A stretch of DNA of 64,000 bases, taken from NCBI RefSeq assembly GCF_017809215.1, contig NZ_CP065424.1, positions 3,132,001-3,196,000 of the forward strand, in the 5' to 3' direction. The DNA comes from Heyndrickxia oleronia. GTDB lineage: Bacteria; Bacillota; Bacilli; Bacillales; Bacillaceae_C. Position numbers and translations under genes: made by a program. Below are positions 47,039 to 56,787 of this stretch, piece by piece. Every line of letters starts with the position of its first letter. The first letter of the stretch is position 1. Below the pieces are notes generated by a model. That model did not search any database, had not been told where the DNA came from, and was given only the letters and a program-made list of their open reading frames with translations.

Positions 47039-47118
47039 GCTCTTTTCTCAAACAATATCGCTTTAACTTTAAAAATAAGGTAACAACGACAAATTCCTTA
47101 TTCCACTGAGAAAAGAGC
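47039..47118. repeat. Dispersed repeat with 12-bp inverted ends, copy B
   Basis: GCTCTTTTCTCA (47039-47050) and TGAGAAAAGAGC (47107-47118) are perfect inverted repeats. Internal blocks AACA, TTTAACT, TAAAAATA, CGAC, TCCTT and ATTCC occur in the same order as in the minus-strand reading of 198-292. The 3' flank continues with CTTAAG-containing and hairpin-forming sequence up to the khpA terminator, which may also belong to the element. Confidence 0.55.
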
Positions 47119-47205
47119 GGAAGTCTTCTTAAGTACGCCGAACCCTTGCTTAAGTTGTAAAAGCCGATGTAGGGCTTTTACTAAAACTAGACAAAAACAG
47201 TCATA

Positions 47206-47240
47206 CAGAAAAAGGGAGGTATTAAACCTCCCTTTTTCTG
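47206..47240 (-). terminator. Rho-independent terminator of rpsP-khpA
   Basis: CAGAAAAAGGGAGGT pairs perfectly with ACCTCCCTTTTTCTG (15 bp) around the loop ATTAA, 18 bases after the khpA stop. The run of T in the 3' arm on each strand makes it possibly bidirectional. Confidence 0.88.
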
Positions 47241-47258
47241 AACATTCATTAACAATGT

Positions 47259-47492
47259 TCATTCGACAATTTCCAAATAAATTTTCTTATGTTGTTTGGA
47301 TCCTGCTGCAGCATAGACAACAGTTCGAATGGCTTTCGCAACACGCCCTTTTTTTCCTATGATCTTACCGATATCTGCTTTATTAACAGATAGTTGATAA
47401 GAAATATGATGATCTTCTTCAACTTCATGAACCGAAACATCCTCAGGAAAATCAACAAGGGGCTTAACAATCGTTAAGATTAGCTCGTGCAT
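47259..47492 (-). CDS. khpA: KH-domain RNA-binding protein KhpA (YlqC)
   Basis: KhpA is a small RNA-binding protein, often paired with KhpB/Jag. The 77-residue product (MHELILTIVKPLVDFPEDV) is a single KH domain with the GKIIGKKGRVAKAIR loop. I favour the ATG at 47492 (GTGAT 4 bases upstream, pairing with the extended anti-SD); a GTG three codons earlier, 2 bases after the rpsP stop, is possible. It is likely translated by coupling with rpsP. Confidence 0.93.
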   Translation of the reverse strand: MHELILTIVKPLVDFPEDVSVHEVEEDHHISYQLSVNKADIGKIIGKKGRVAKAIRTVVYAAAGSKQHKKIYLEIVE

Positions 47493-47503
47493 CGAAATCA
47501 CGC

Positions 47504-47800
<297 letters not shown>

Positions 47801-47815
47801 TTACACAAGATAGTA

Positions 47816-47844
47816 TATTATCAAATAAATACTTAGTTTGTAAA
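47816..47844 (-). promoter_or_regulatory. Candidate SigA promoter of rpsP-khpA
   Basis: Minus strand: TTTACA (47844-47839), 17 bases, ATAATA (47821-47816), inside the longer AT-rich ATAATATACT. The exact -10 register is uncertain. It lies about 40 bases upstream of the rpsP start. Confidence 0.45.
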
Positions 47845-47977
47845 GTGTTTTTTCTTAACACTTATGATTATATCAAAAATGATGGACAAAATCATTACAA
47901 ATTCGCTTTTTTTATATAAAAATAGCTTCTGCACTTGTCACTTAATCCCAGTGAGCTCAAGGCATATTGATATCGAC

Positions 47978-49318
47978 CTACATAAATGGAAATTTAAAGC
48001 CTTTTCGTTTACCCTTTTGCATGCCGGTCATTTGTTTCATCATTTTTTTCATGTCTTCAAATTGCTTTAACAGACGGTTCACTTCCTGTACAGAAGTTCC
48101 ACTGCCTTTTGCAATTCTTTTCTTTCTACTGGCATTCATAATCTCAGGATTGATTTTTTCTTGTTTTGTCATCGATTGAATAATAGCTTCAACATGACTT
48201 ATTTGTTTTTCATCAATTTGAAGATTCCCCATGCCTTTAATTTTATTTGCCCCTGGCATCATTTTTAACAACTCATCAAGGGGACCCATTTTTCGAACTT
48301 GCCCTAATTGATCAAGAAAATCATCAAATGTGAAATTCATTGTTCGTAACTTTTGTTCAAGTTCCTTTGCCTTCTCTTCATCTACATTAGCCTGTGCTTT
48401 TTCAATAAGTGAAAGCATGTCTCCCATACCTAAAATACGAGAGGCCATTCGTTCAGGGTGGAATGCTTCTAAAGCATCCAATTTTTCACCCATACCGACA
48501 AACTTTATAGGTTTTTCCGTAACAGCACGTATAGAAAGTGCAGCACCACCACGGGTATCACCATCAAGCTTAGTGAGAACGACACCGGTAATTCCTAATT
48601 GTTCATTAAAGCTATCGGCAACATTTACGGCATCTTGCCCAGTCATGGAATCAACTACTAGAAAAATTTCATCAGGATTAGATAATTCTTTAATTTCCTT
48701 TAACTCCTGCATCAATTCTCCATCAATATGCAAACGACCTGCGGTATCTATTAAGACATAGTCATTATGATCTTCTTTCGCTTTTTCGATCGCTTGTTTC
48801 GCAATTTCAATTGGACTTACTTGATCTCCTAAAGAAAAAACGGGCATATTTAGTTGTTTTCCAAGTGTTTCAAGCTGTTTAATAGCGGCTGGACGGTAAA
48901 TGTCAGCAGCAACTAACAACGGATTACGATTATACTTTTTGCGTAGAAGATTTGCTAATTTACCAGTTGTCGTCGTTTTACCTGCTCCTTGTAGCCCAAC
49001 CATCATTATGATCGTAGGTGGTCGTTTCGAAACAGCAATTTGGCTTTGCTCCCCACCCATTAAGTTCGTTAATTCTTCCTTAACAACCTTAATGACTTGC
49101 TGTCCAGGAGTTAAGCTTTTCATAACTTCCTGTCCAACAGCGCGTTCACTAACCTTTTTGATAAAATCCTTAACAACCTTGAAGTTAACGTCAGCCTCTA
49201 ACAATGCTAGACGTACTTCACGCATCATTTCTTTTACATCGCTCTCCGATACTTTCCCTTTGCCGCGAATTTTCTGTATTGTGTTTTGAAGTCGGTCGGC
49301 TAGTCCTTCAAATGCCAT
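47978..49318 (-). CDS. ffh: Signal recognition particle protein Ffh
   Basis: Ffh is the SRP54 GTPase that, with 4.5S/6S-like SRP RNA, targets membrane and secretory proteins. The 446-residue protein has the N domain, the G domain with GLQGAGKT (108-115), DTAGRLHID and TKLDGDTRGGAAL, and the C-terminal methionine-rich M domain (MKKMMKQMTGMQKGKRKGF). It follows ylxM by 12 bases, the usual pair. Confidence 0.98.
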   Translation of the reverse strand: MAFEGLADRLQNTIQKIRGKGKVSESDVKEMMREVRLALLEADVNFKVVKDFIKKVSERAVGQEVMKSLTPGQQVIKVVKEELTNLMGGEQSQIAVSKRPPTIIMMVGLQGAGKTTTTGKLANLLRKKYNRNPLLVAADIYRPAAIKQLETLGKQLNMPVFSLGDQVSPIEIAKQAIEKAKEDHNDYVLIDTAGRLHIDGELMQELKEIKELSNPDEIFLVVDSMTGQDAVNVADSFNEQLGITGVVLTKLDGDTRGGAALSIRAVTEKPIKFVGMGEKLDALEAFHPERMASRILGMGDMLSLIEKAQANVDEEKAKELEQKLRTMNFTFDDFLDQLGQVRKMGPLDELLKMMPGANKIKGMGNLQIDEKQISHVEAIIQSMTKQEKINPEIMNASRKKRIAKGSGTSVQEVNRLLKQFEDMKKMMKQMTGMQKGKRKGFKFPFM

Positions 49319-49330
49319 TCATCCCGCCTC

Positions 49331-49657
49331 CTAGTCTAATTTCTCAAGCGCTTCAATAAGTGTCGAAATTTCTTCCTTCGAAGTAGTTTCAATAGCTTTT
49401 TTCAATTTTTCAAGAATTAAATTTCTCTCTTGAAATTTTTGGAATAACAAAAGCTTCTTCTCATATTCCTCAAGCATTGCTTCTGTACGCTTAATATTAT
49501 CAAACACTGCTTGTCTGCTTACTTCATATTCTTCAGCAATTTCTCCGAGAGAAAAATCATCCAAGTAGTAGAGGGACATATAGCTACGTTGCTTTGGAGT
49601 TAACAACGATTGATAAAAATCATACAAATAATTCATTCTCGTTGTTTTCTCTAGCAT
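49331..49657 (-). CDS. ylxM: SRP-associated DNA-binding-like protein YlxM
   Basis: YlxM proteins have a helix-turn-helix resembling sigma region 4 and are linked to SRP function in Gram-positive bacteria. I start at the ATG at 49657 ([20 protein letters not shown]), with GGGAGGGGAAGG before it, giving 108 residues as in relatives; upstream in-frame codons to 49732 would include the promoter. The core [27 protein letters not shown] is the HTH. It precedes ffh in the same operon. Confidence 0.92.
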   Translation of the reverse strand: MLEKTTRMNYLYDFYQSLLTPKQRSYMSLYYLDDFSLGEIAEEYEVSRQAVFDNIKRTEAMLEEYEKKLLLFQKFQERNLILEKLKKAIETTSKEEISTLIEALEKLD

Positions 49658-49699
49658 AACCTTCCCCTCCCTTGTTAAGTGAAAAACCTTTACATATGA

Positions 49700-49728
49700 A
49701 GAATACACAGTTTTCATTCTTTTGTCAA
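49700..49728 (-). promoter_or_regulatory. SigA promoter of ylxM-ffh
   Basis: Minus strand: TTGACA (49728-49723), 17 bases, TATTCT (49705-49700). The -35 is perfect and the -10 matches four of six. It lies about 45 bases before the ylxM start and downstream of the ftsY terminator. Confidence 0.7.
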
Positions 49729-49864
49729 GCAAACGAAAGAAATGCCTGGGGTTAACTGAAAAGAAGCACTATGGATAGACAAAAGAGCTGTGTATTAATG
49801 GGTCATCCCATCATACTTTGATCTATTCATATTGCGAAGGCTCGTCATCCTAGACAACTAAACA

Positions 49865-49897
49865 GGGCTGTCTAGCCAATAACTTGTCAGACAGCCC
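49865..49897 (-). terminator. Hairpin terminator of the rnc-smc-ftsY operon
   Basis: GGGCTGTCT (49865-49873) pairs with AGACAGCCC (49889-49897) around a 15-base loop, starting 8 bases after the ftsY stop. The T tract that follows is poor (TGTTTAGTTG), so termination may be incomplete. Confidence 0.6.
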
Positions 49898-49905
49898 ATC
49901 TTTAA

Positions 49906-50901
49906 TTATTCTTCTACCTCTGTTTCTTCAATAACCGTTGAGAACAAACCGTACACGTATTTTTCAGCGTCAAATTCTTGAAGATCATCCATTTTTTCAC
50001 CGAGACCAACAAACTTGACTGGAATATGGAGTTCATTGCGAATGGCAAGAACAATCCCACCCTTTGCAGTTCCATCTAATTTAGTTAATACGATTCCGGA
50101 TACATCTGTTACTTCCTTAAAAGTTTTAGCTTGAATCATTGCATTTTGTCCTGTTGTCGCATCTAAAACAAGCAGAACCTCATGTGGTGCTCCTGGAATT
50201 TCTCTTTCAATTATCCGCTTTACTTTTTCTAATTCATTCATTAGATTTACTTTATTTTGCAAGCGGCCTGCTGTATCACATAATAATATATCTGCTTTCC
50301 GGGCTTTGGCAGCTTGTACAGCATCAAACATAACTGCGGCAGGATCGGAGCCTTCTCCTTGTTTAATTACATCGACTCCCACACGATCTCCCCAAACCTC
50401 TAATTGATCAATTGCGCCTGCTCGGAAAGTATCACCTGCTGCTAATAACACTTTTTTTCCTTCACTTTTAAATTTATGTGCAAGCTTTCCAATAGTCGTT
50501 GTTTTTCCAACACCATTTACTCCAACAAATAAAATGACCGTTAATTGATCTTCTTGAATATTAATTGAATTTGGTGCATCTTCATTACCTTGATAAATTT
50601 CTACAAGTTTTTCGGATATAACAGATTGAACTTCCGCTGGATTTTGAATATTTTTCTTTTTTACTTCCATTTTTAAATCCTCAACAAGCTCCATTACAGT
50701 ATTAAACCCTACATCTGCTTGTATAAGAATTTCTTCTAACTCTTCAAAAAAATCCTCGTCTACTTTACGATAACGTGCAACAAGATCATTCACCTTATTC
50801 GTAAAATTATCCCTTGTTTTCGTTAATCCCTGTTTAAATTTTTCAGTTACAGAATCTGTCGACTTTGTAAATTTATCCTTCAACTTTTTAAAAAAGCTCA
50901 T
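49906..50901 (-). CDS. ftsY: SRP receptor FtsY
   Basis: FtsY is the membrane-associated SRP receptor GTPase. The 331-residue protein lacks the long acidic A domain of E. coli and starts with a basic amphipathic region (SFFKKLKDKFTKSTDSVTEKF), as expected for Bacillus. The G motifs GVNGVGKT (127-134), DTAGRLQNK and TKLDGTAKGG are intact. It follows smc by 29 bases. Confidence 0.98.
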   Translation of the reverse strand: MSFFKKLKDKFTKSTDSVTEKFKQGLTKTRDNFTNKVNDLVARYRKVDEDFFEELEEILIQADVGFNTVMELVEDLKMEVKKKNIQNPAEVQSVISEKLVEIYQGNEDAPNSINIQEDQLTVILFVGVNGVGKTTTIGKLAHKFKSEGKKVLLAAGDTFRAGAIDQLEVWGDRVGVDVIKQGEGSDPAAVMFDAVQAAKARKADILLCDTAGRLQNKVNLMNELEKVKRIIEREIPGAPHEVLLVLDATTGQNAMIQAKTFKEVTDVSGIVLTKLDGTAKGGIVLAIRNELHIPVKFVGLGEKMDDLQEFDAEKYVYGLFSTVIEETEVEE

Positions 50902-50930
50902 ATTTTTTCACTTCCTGTTCAATTCTATCA

Positions 50931-53900
50931 TTAGGATTGTACTAATTCTTTTGAAGCTTCAAGTTTGACAGATACAAGTTTCGATACTCCGGATTCTTGC
51001 ATTGTTATACCATAAAGCACGTCAGCACCCTCCATCGTTCCTTTTCGATGGGTGATAACTATAAATTGCGTTTCTTCGCTAAATTTCTTTAAATATTTAC
51101 TAAAACGATACACATTGGCCTCATCAAGTGCCGCTTCCACTTCATCCAGAATACAGAATGGCACAGGGCGGACCTTTAATATAGCAAACAGAAGAGCAAT
51201 CGCCGTCAACGCTCGTTCCCCTCCAGAGAGAAGACCTAAATTTTGCAACTTTTTCCCAGGTGGTTGTGCAACAATTTCAACACCTGTATTTAATAAATCT
51301 TTAGGATCTGTTAGTTTTAATTCAGCACGTCCACCGCCAAACAAAGCTTTAAAAATCGGTTCAAAGTGGAACTTTACCGCTTCAAAGGTTTGCTCAAAAC
51401 GTTTCTTCATTTCTTCATCCATTTCGTCGATAATTTGCAGCAGTGTTTCCTTTGCCTCGACCAAATCCTTTTGCTGTTCATTTAAGAATTGATATCGTTC
51501 AGAGACACGCTCATATTCATCGATGGCACCAATATTAACAGTCCCTAATTCATCAATTGCAAGTTTAATTAATTTCACTCGTTTTTGTGCTTCTTCTATC
51601 GGTACCTGTAAAGGATATTGTTCTTTAGCTGCTTCAAAAGTTAGCATATATTCTTCACGTAAACGTGTAAGTCGATTTTCTAAATCAACATCTAACCGGT
51701 TAATTTTAACCTCTTCATCCTTAACAACTTCTACTAACCCTTTATGCTGACGCTTTAATTCCTTTAGGTTTATTTCTGCATCCTCAAGTTTTGTTTGAAG
51801 TTGGATTCTTTCTTCACGTCTTATAGATATTAACTTTGTTGTTTCATTCTTATCTATTAATTTTTTTTCTGCTGCCTCCGAAAGTTCTTCCTCACCTGAA
51901 TGATTATTTGTCATTTCTCCTTCAAGCCAATTTAAATCTTCGGAGTAGACAGCCCTTTTTTGCAAGCACTCTTCTATCTCAATCTCTGTATTATTTAATC
52001 TTTCACGACTCGAAACAAGTTGTTCATTTTTTACTGCTAAATCTGCTTTTATATCACTGATTTCCGCTAAAAGTTCATCCTTAGAATTTTTTTGATTATT
52101 TTTCTGTAATGTTAGCGTTTCGATTTCCTTCTCAAGGCTTTCAATCTTAACAGTGATATCTTGTAAATGAATTGTTAATTCTTTGATCCGTTGGTCTATA
52201 TTTGAAACAGATTGAATTGATTCTAATCGTTCCATGTCATAGATCTGAAGCTTTTCATTTAAATTTTTCTCCGCTAATTCAATCTGTCTCATCTCGGATT
52301 TTAGTTCTTGTTCATTTAAGCGAAGCTTTTCGCCTTGTTGTCTTGCTTCTTCAAGATTTTTTTCGCTTTGAACAACTGTTTGCTTTAACGTTTTTACTTG
52401 TTGTTCCAGTTGTAAGGTCTTATCCTCCATTGAGACAATTTTTTCTTTTAGATCCTCTAGTTCACCTTTTCGACTAATAAGAGAGGCTGTCGTATTTTTA
52501 GCCGCTCCTCCAGTCATCGATCCTCCTGGATTAACAATATCACCATCTAATGTCACAATTCGATAACGATATTGTAATAACTTAGCTACTTCATTGGCTC
52601 CTTGTAAATCTTTGGTGATTACTACATTCCCTAAAAGATTGGAAATAATTGTCCGGTATTTAGAGTCCACTTCTACAAGATCGGCTGCCATTCCAATAAA
52701 AGATTGGGAGGAACGAACGATTTCTAGCTGATTTAGAGGCAATCCTTTTCCCTTAATAATATTTAGCGGTAAAAATGTCGCACGACCATATCTGTTTTTC
52801 TTTAAATATTCTATTGCTTTCCTTCCATCTTCCTCTGTCAAAACAATGATATTTTGTGCTGAACCACCTAAAGCTGTTTCAATCGCTAATTCATATTGTT
52901 TAGAAACTTGAATAAGTTCTGCTACTGCGCCTTCTATCCCAGATAATTTGGAATCTCGAGCCTTTAACACCTCACGCACACCCTGATAGAAACCTGAATA
53001 GTCTTCTTCCATTTCCTCTAATGTTTCTTTTCTTGATTTTGCCTTTTGTAAATATTGATAAGCTTGGTAAAGTGTTGTTTCCTGTTTTTGATATTGGTTT
53101 TTTAATGTTTCTAGTTTGTTTTGATGTTCACGGAATTGATGAACTTGCTTCTCTATCTCACTCCGAATATGTGTGAGTTGTTCCTCCGTGTTCCGTTTCT
53201 CCTCTGAAATCATTTGTCTTTGATCGATATATTTTTTATTCTCATCATCAAGTTTCTGATTTTTTGATTCATGTTGATTAAGCTGTTGTTCTAATAGGTT
53301 TTTCTCATTTCGACTTGATGCCTTCTCATTTAATAATTCGATATAATCCCCTTTTAGAGATTCAATTGTTGCTTCGATATCAATATTTAATTGATTGGAT
53401 AACTCTATTTTTTCCTTGAGCAGTTTCCTCAAGGATGAAGCAGATTTCGTATGATTATCAACTTCTGCTGTTAATAAACTTTTTTGCTCTTCAAGTTTAG
53501 CTAGTTTTGTCGTCATTTCTTGAACATTTTTTTCAAGTTGTTCTTTATTATTACTAGCATTCTTCTTTCTTTCTTTAAGAACTTCTTTCCTTCCCTCGAG
53601 CTTTTCTAACTCTTCTGTTGCTGAAAGTAATACATTTTGTAAATCATTAATCGATTCGTCAAGCGCATGAAGACGATCTCTCATTTCCTCAATGATTGCT
53701 TCTTCCTTTTGAACCTTCGAAGAAAGACCCATTTCCTGATCTTGATGAATATCTAATTGTTTTTTCAAAATTTCCCATTTATGATTCAGTTCCTCAATCT
53801 CATAAACAGTTAGTGCCACTTCAAAATTCTCTAATTCATTTTTTTTATCTAAATAATCCTTAGCGATAGAAGACTGGATTTTTAATGGTTCAACCTGACT

Positions 53901-54497
53901 TTCTAGCTCATGGAGTATATCATTGACGCGATTTAAATTTTCCGCCGTTTCACCAAGTTTTGCTTCTGCCTTTTTCTTGCGTGTCTTATATTTTAGTACA
54001 CCTGCTGCCTCTTCAAAAATGGTTCTTCTTTCTTCTGCTTTACTGTTCAAAATCTCTTCTACTTTTCCTTGACTAATGATGGAAAAAGCTTCTCGACCAA
54101 GTCCAGAATCCATGAACAAATCAATGATATCCTTTAGACGACAGGATTGCTTATTTATGTAAAACTCACTATCGCCTGACCGATATACTCTTCTAGTTAC
54201 ACTAACCTCATTATATTCAATAGGTAATCGATGTTCTTCATTATCTAAAGTTAATGTTACTTCAGCAAAATTAAGAGGTTTTCTTGAATCACTTCCAGCA
54301 AAAATTACGTCCTCCATTTTGCCACCGCGGAGGGATTTGGCGGATTGCTCTCCTAATACCCATCTAACAGCATCAATAATATTACTTTTCCCACTGCCAT
54401 TTGGACCTACAACTGCCGTTACTCCAGGTACAAATTCAACAGCAATTCTTTCGGCAAATGACTTGAATCCTACTATATCTAAGCGTTTAAGAAACAA
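50931..54497 (-). CDS. smc: Chromosome condensation protein Smc
   Basis: Smc forms the condensin ring that organises and segregates the chromosome. The 1188-residue protein has Walker A GPNGSGKSN at 31-39, a long first coiled coil, a hinge domain around residues 515-680 (GIEGAVAELIQVSKQYELAIETA; TLDGDIVNPGGSMTGG), a second coiled coil, and the C-terminal signature LLSGGERALTAIALL with Walker B FCILDEVEAALDEANV. It is full length. It follows rnc by 70 bases and precedes ftsY. Confidence 0.98.
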   Translation of the reverse strand: MFLKRLDIVGFKSFAERIAVEFVPGVTAVVGPNGSGKSNIIDAVRWVLGEQSAKSLRGGKMEDVIFAGSDSRKPLNFAEVTLTLDNEEHRLPIEYNEVSVTRRVYRSGDSEFYINKQSCRLKDIIDLFMDSGLGREAFSIISQGKVEEILNSKAEERRTIFEEAAGVLKYKTRKKKAEAKLGETAENLNRVNDILHELESQVEPLKIQSSIAKDYLDKKNELENFEVALTVYEIEELNHKWEILKKQLDIHQDQEMGLSSKVQKEEAIIEEMRDRLHALDESINDLQNVLLSATEELEKLEGRKEVLKERKKNASNNKEQLEKNVQEMTTKLAKLEEQKSLLTAEVDNHTKSASSLRKLLKEKIELSNQLNIDIEATIESLKGDYIELLNEKASSRNEKNLLEQQLNQHESKNQKLDDENKKYIDQRQMISEEKRNTEEQLTHIRSEIEKQVHQFREHQNKLETLKNQYQKQETTLYQAYQYLQKAKSRKETLEEMEEDYSGFYQGVREVLKARDSKLSGIEGAVAELIQVSKQYELAIETALGGSAQNIIVLTEEDGRKAIEYLKKNRYGRATFLPLNIIKGKGLPLNQLEIVRSSQSFIGMAADLVEVDSKYRTIISNLLGNVVITKDLQGANEVAKLLQYRYRIVTLDGDIVNPGGSMTGGAAKNTTASLISRKGELEDLKEKIVSMEDKTLQLEQQVKTLKQTVVQSEKNLEEARQQGEKLRLNEQELKSEMRQIELAEKNLNEKLQIYDMERLESIQSVSNIDQRIKELTIHLQDITVKIESLEKEIETLTLQKNNQKNSKDELLAEISDIKADLAVKNEQLVSSRERLNNTEIEIEECLQKRAVYSEDLNWLEGEMTNNHSGEEELSEAAEKKLIDKNETTKLISIRREERIQLQTKLEDAEINLKELKRQHKGLVEVVKDEEVKINRLDVDLENRLTRLREEYMLTFEAAKEQYPLQVPIEEAQKRVKLIKLAIDELGTVNIGAIDEYERVSERYQFLNEQQKDLVEAKETLLQIIDEMDEEMKKRFEQTFEAVKFHFEPIFKALFGGGRAELKLTDPKDLLNTGVEIVAQPPGKKLQNLGLLSGGERALTAIALLFAILKVRPVPFCILDEVEAALDEANVYRFSKYLKKFSEETQFIVITHRKGTMEGADVLYGITMQESGVSKLVSVKLEASKELVQS

Positions 54498-54567
54498 GCT
54501 TCTCCCTCCATTTTCTTTTCTTCCTCTTCACATATTCATGCTTCTAGGAGAAGTGATACTGCCATAA

Positions 54568-55314
54568 CTATTGTTCAATTATTGGTGTTTTAAGTTTACT
54601 TAAGGCAATTTGAGCAGCATGCTGTTCTGCCTCCTTCTTTGATCTTCCCGTTCCTACTCCTAATTCTTCACCATTAAGTGTGACTCGAGAGACAAATTCA
54701 CGGTTATGGGCAGGACCCCGCTCTTGAAGAACGATATATTCAAGTAAACCAGAAGCATCCTTTTGAACAAATTCTTGCAATTGACTTTTAAAATCCATCA
54801 CATGAGAAAAAGCACCGGCATTTATTTTTGGGTATACAACCTTTTCTAATATAGAAATAACTGTTTCAAGACCTTGATCTAAATATAAAGCACCAATGAA
54901 TGCTTCAAATACATCTGCAAGCAAAGCAGGACGTGTTCTTCCCCCTGTCAGTTCTTCCCCTTTACCTAAAAGAACTAGCTCACCAAAATTTAATTCATTA
55001 GCAAATGTAACTAGTGATGGTTCACAAACTATTGCAGCTCGTAACTTCGTTAGCTTGCCTTCACTCATCGTAGGATATTTATTATAAAGATATTGTGAAA
55101 CAGTAAGTTCTAAAACGGCGTCACCTAAAAATTCTAGTCGTTCATTATCAGCATGAAGTTTTTTACGATGCTCATTCACATATGATGAATGTGTAAATGC
55201 TTGTTTTAATAATTGTAACTGATTAAATTCTATTCCCATTTTCTTTTGGAATTGGTTAAATTTCTCGTCTATTTTCAATGAATATTTTTCATTTGCACGA
55301 TATGATCTACGCAT
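54568..55314 (-). CDS. rnc: Ribonuclease III
   Basis: RNase III cleaves double-stranded rRNA precursors and regulatory RNAs. The 248-residue form (start ATG at 55314, preceded by AAGGTGG) has the endonuclease signature [13 protein letters not shown] and the C-terminal double-stranded RNA-binding domain ([35 protein letters not shown]). A GTG four codons upstream is a weaker start. It heads the rnc-smc-ftsY operon. Confidence 0.96.
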   Translation of the reverse strand: MRRSYRANEKYSLKIDEKFNQFQKKMGIEFNQLQLLKQAFTHSSYVNEHRKKLHADNERLEFLGDAVLELTVSQYLYNKYPTMSEGKLTKLRAAIVCEPSLVTFANELNFGELVLLGKGEELTGGRTRPALLADVFEAFIGALYLDQGLETVISILEKVVYPKINAGAFSHVMDFKSQLQEFVQKDASGLLEYIVLQERGPAHNREFVSRVTLNGEELGVGTGRSKKEAEQHAAQIALSKLKTPIIEQ

Positions 55315-55360
55315 TTGGTCATCCACCTTGTTAATCTCTGTTATTTAAAACTACATATAA

Positions 55361-55389
55361 AGTTTATTAAAAAATTGCCTTTAGTGCAA
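55361..55389 (-). promoter_or_regulatory. Candidate promoter of rnc-smc-ftsY
   Basis: Minus strand: TTGCAC (55389-55384), 17 bases, TAAACT (55366-55361). It lies after the acpP terminator and about 45 bases before rnc. Both hexamers are imperfect. Confidence 0.45.
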
Positions 55390-55491
55390 AGGTCATTTTT
55401 TAAATATCATAACTAAACTAAATAGTCATTTCATAGCTTTCTCTATTAAATCTTTAATATATCAAAGTTTAGCAAAGAAAAAAGTAAAAGA

Positions 55492-55526
55492 GGGTGTCCT
55501 AAGTGAACAAATCACTTAGGGCACCC
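55492..55526 (-). terminator. Rho-independent terminator of acpP
   Basis: GGGTGTCCTAAGTGA pairs with TCACTTAGGGCACCC (one wobble/mismatch near the base), loop ACAAA. On the minus strand it is followed by TCTTTTACTTTTTT. It closes the fapR-plsX-fabD-fabG-acpP unit. Confidence 0.92.
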
Positions 55527-55548
55527 TTGTTCGATCATTATTGAACGA

Positions 55549-55782
55549 TTATGCTTGAGCTTGTATGTAATTAACAGCGTCACCCACTGTTGCGATTTTT
55601 TCAGCATCATCGTCAGAAATTTCCATGTCAAATTCGTCCTCAAGTTCCATTACTAATTCAACTACATCAAGGGAATCTGCGCCTAAATCGTCTTTAAAAG
55701 AAGCTTCTAAAGTAACTTTAGATTCTTCTACACCTAAACGATCCACGATAATTTTCGTTACACGTTCTAATACGTCTGCCAT
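55549..55782 (-). CDS. acpP: Acyl carrier protein
   Basis: ACP carries growing acyl chains on a phosphopantetheine arm. The 77-residue protein starts at the ATG at 55782 ([18 protein letters not shown] upstream) and has the attachment serine Ser37 in [19 protein letters not shown] three codons upstream overlaps the ribosome binding site. It follows fabG by 88 bases. Confidence 0.98.
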   Translation of the reverse strand: MADVLERVTKIIVDRLGVEESKVTLEASFKDDLGADSLDVVELVMELEDEFDMEISDDDAEKIATVGDAVNYIQAQA

Positions 55783-55870
55783 ATGGTTCACCTCCCCTCA
55801 AGACATTATAGATGAATTTGTTTAAATAATAAAGTGAAATTTATAGAGGAGTTGTAATTGCCTCTACCAA

Positions 55871-56614
55871 CTACATTACCATGCCACCATCAACATGGAG
55901 GGTTTGACCTGTCATATAATCAGATGCAGTAGAAGCTAAGAATACTACCACACTTGCAACATGTTTTGGATCACCAAAGCGAGCTAACGGTATTTGCTTA
56001 AGCATTTCAGATTTAACTTCCTCAGGAAGCTTATCAGTCATATCGGTTGTTATAAATCCTGGAGCTACAGCATTAACATTTATCCCACGTGATGCAAGCT
56101 CCTTTGCTGTCGTTTTAGTTAAACCTATCACTCCAGATTTTGCAGCTACATAATTAGCTTGTCCAGGATTACCGCTTACACCAACAATGGAAGCAATATT
56201 AATTATTTTTCCAGAACGTTGCTTCATCATTTGCCTTGTTACTCCCTTTGTGCAAAGGAATACACCTTTTAAATTGATATTAATAACGTCGTCCCATTCC
56301 TCTTCCTTCATTCTCATCAATAAATTATCTCTTGTAATACCTGCATTATTAATAAGAATATCGATTTTACCGAAAGTCTCAATTGTTTCTTTGACCATAT
56401 CTTGCACTTCATTATTATTGGCAACATTACACTGAATGGCTTTGGCCTCTCTACCTAAAGCTAATATTTCTTTGACAACTTCCTCAGCTCTATCTTTACT
56501 CCCTGAATAATTCACAATAACATTAGCGCCTTCTCTTGCTAGTTCTAATGCAATTTCACGTCCAATTCCACGCGATCCACCCGTAACAAGGGCAACTTTT
56601 CCTTCAAGCTGCAT
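55871..56614 (-). CDS. fabG: 3-oxoacyl-[acyl-carrier-protein] reductase FabG
   Basis: FabG reduces 3-oxoacyl-ACP with NADPH in each round of fatty acid elongation. The 247-residue short-chain dehydrogenase has the nucleotide loop TGGSRGIG at 11-18, NNAG at 89-92, catalytic Ser142, Tyr155 and Lys159 (NYVAAKSGV), and the C-terminal [13 protein letters not shown]. It follows fabD by 173 bases. Confidence 0.98.
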   Translation of the reverse strand: MQLEGKVALVTGGSRGIGREIALELAREGANVIVNYSGSKDRAEEVVKEILALGREAKAIQCNVANNNEVQDMVKETIETFGKIDILINNAGITRDNLLMRMKEEEWDDVININLKGVFLCTKGVTRQMMKQRSGKIINIASIVGVSGNPGQANYVAAKSGVIGLTKTTAKELASRGINVNAVAPGFITTDMTDKLPEEVKSEMLKQIPLARFGDPKHVASVVVFLASTASDYMTGQTLHVDGGMVM

Positions 56615-56787
56615 CTTTTCTCCTCCTAGCTATTATTTATGCTATTTTCTATAACAATACTGTTATTGTAGGTAATACTTTAACGCATAGAACGGAACGA
56701 CTGTACCTTATTAGAAAGTACCCTACAGTAGGGCTATTACATAAGCAACAAACTATACGAAAACCGATTTCATTCATATTTGAGCGC

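Larger units (their letters stand above)
46922..47258. other. 337-base khpA-ylqD gap
   Basis: The gap between khpA and ylqD is normally short in bacilli. Here it holds the khpA terminator (47206-47240), a second hairpin (AAAAGCC/GGGCTTTT around 47160-47179), and an inverted-repeat element (47039-47118). I see no coding frame. With the terminator, ylqD-rimM-trmD probably need their own promoter, which I could not identify with confidence. Confidence 0.6.
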
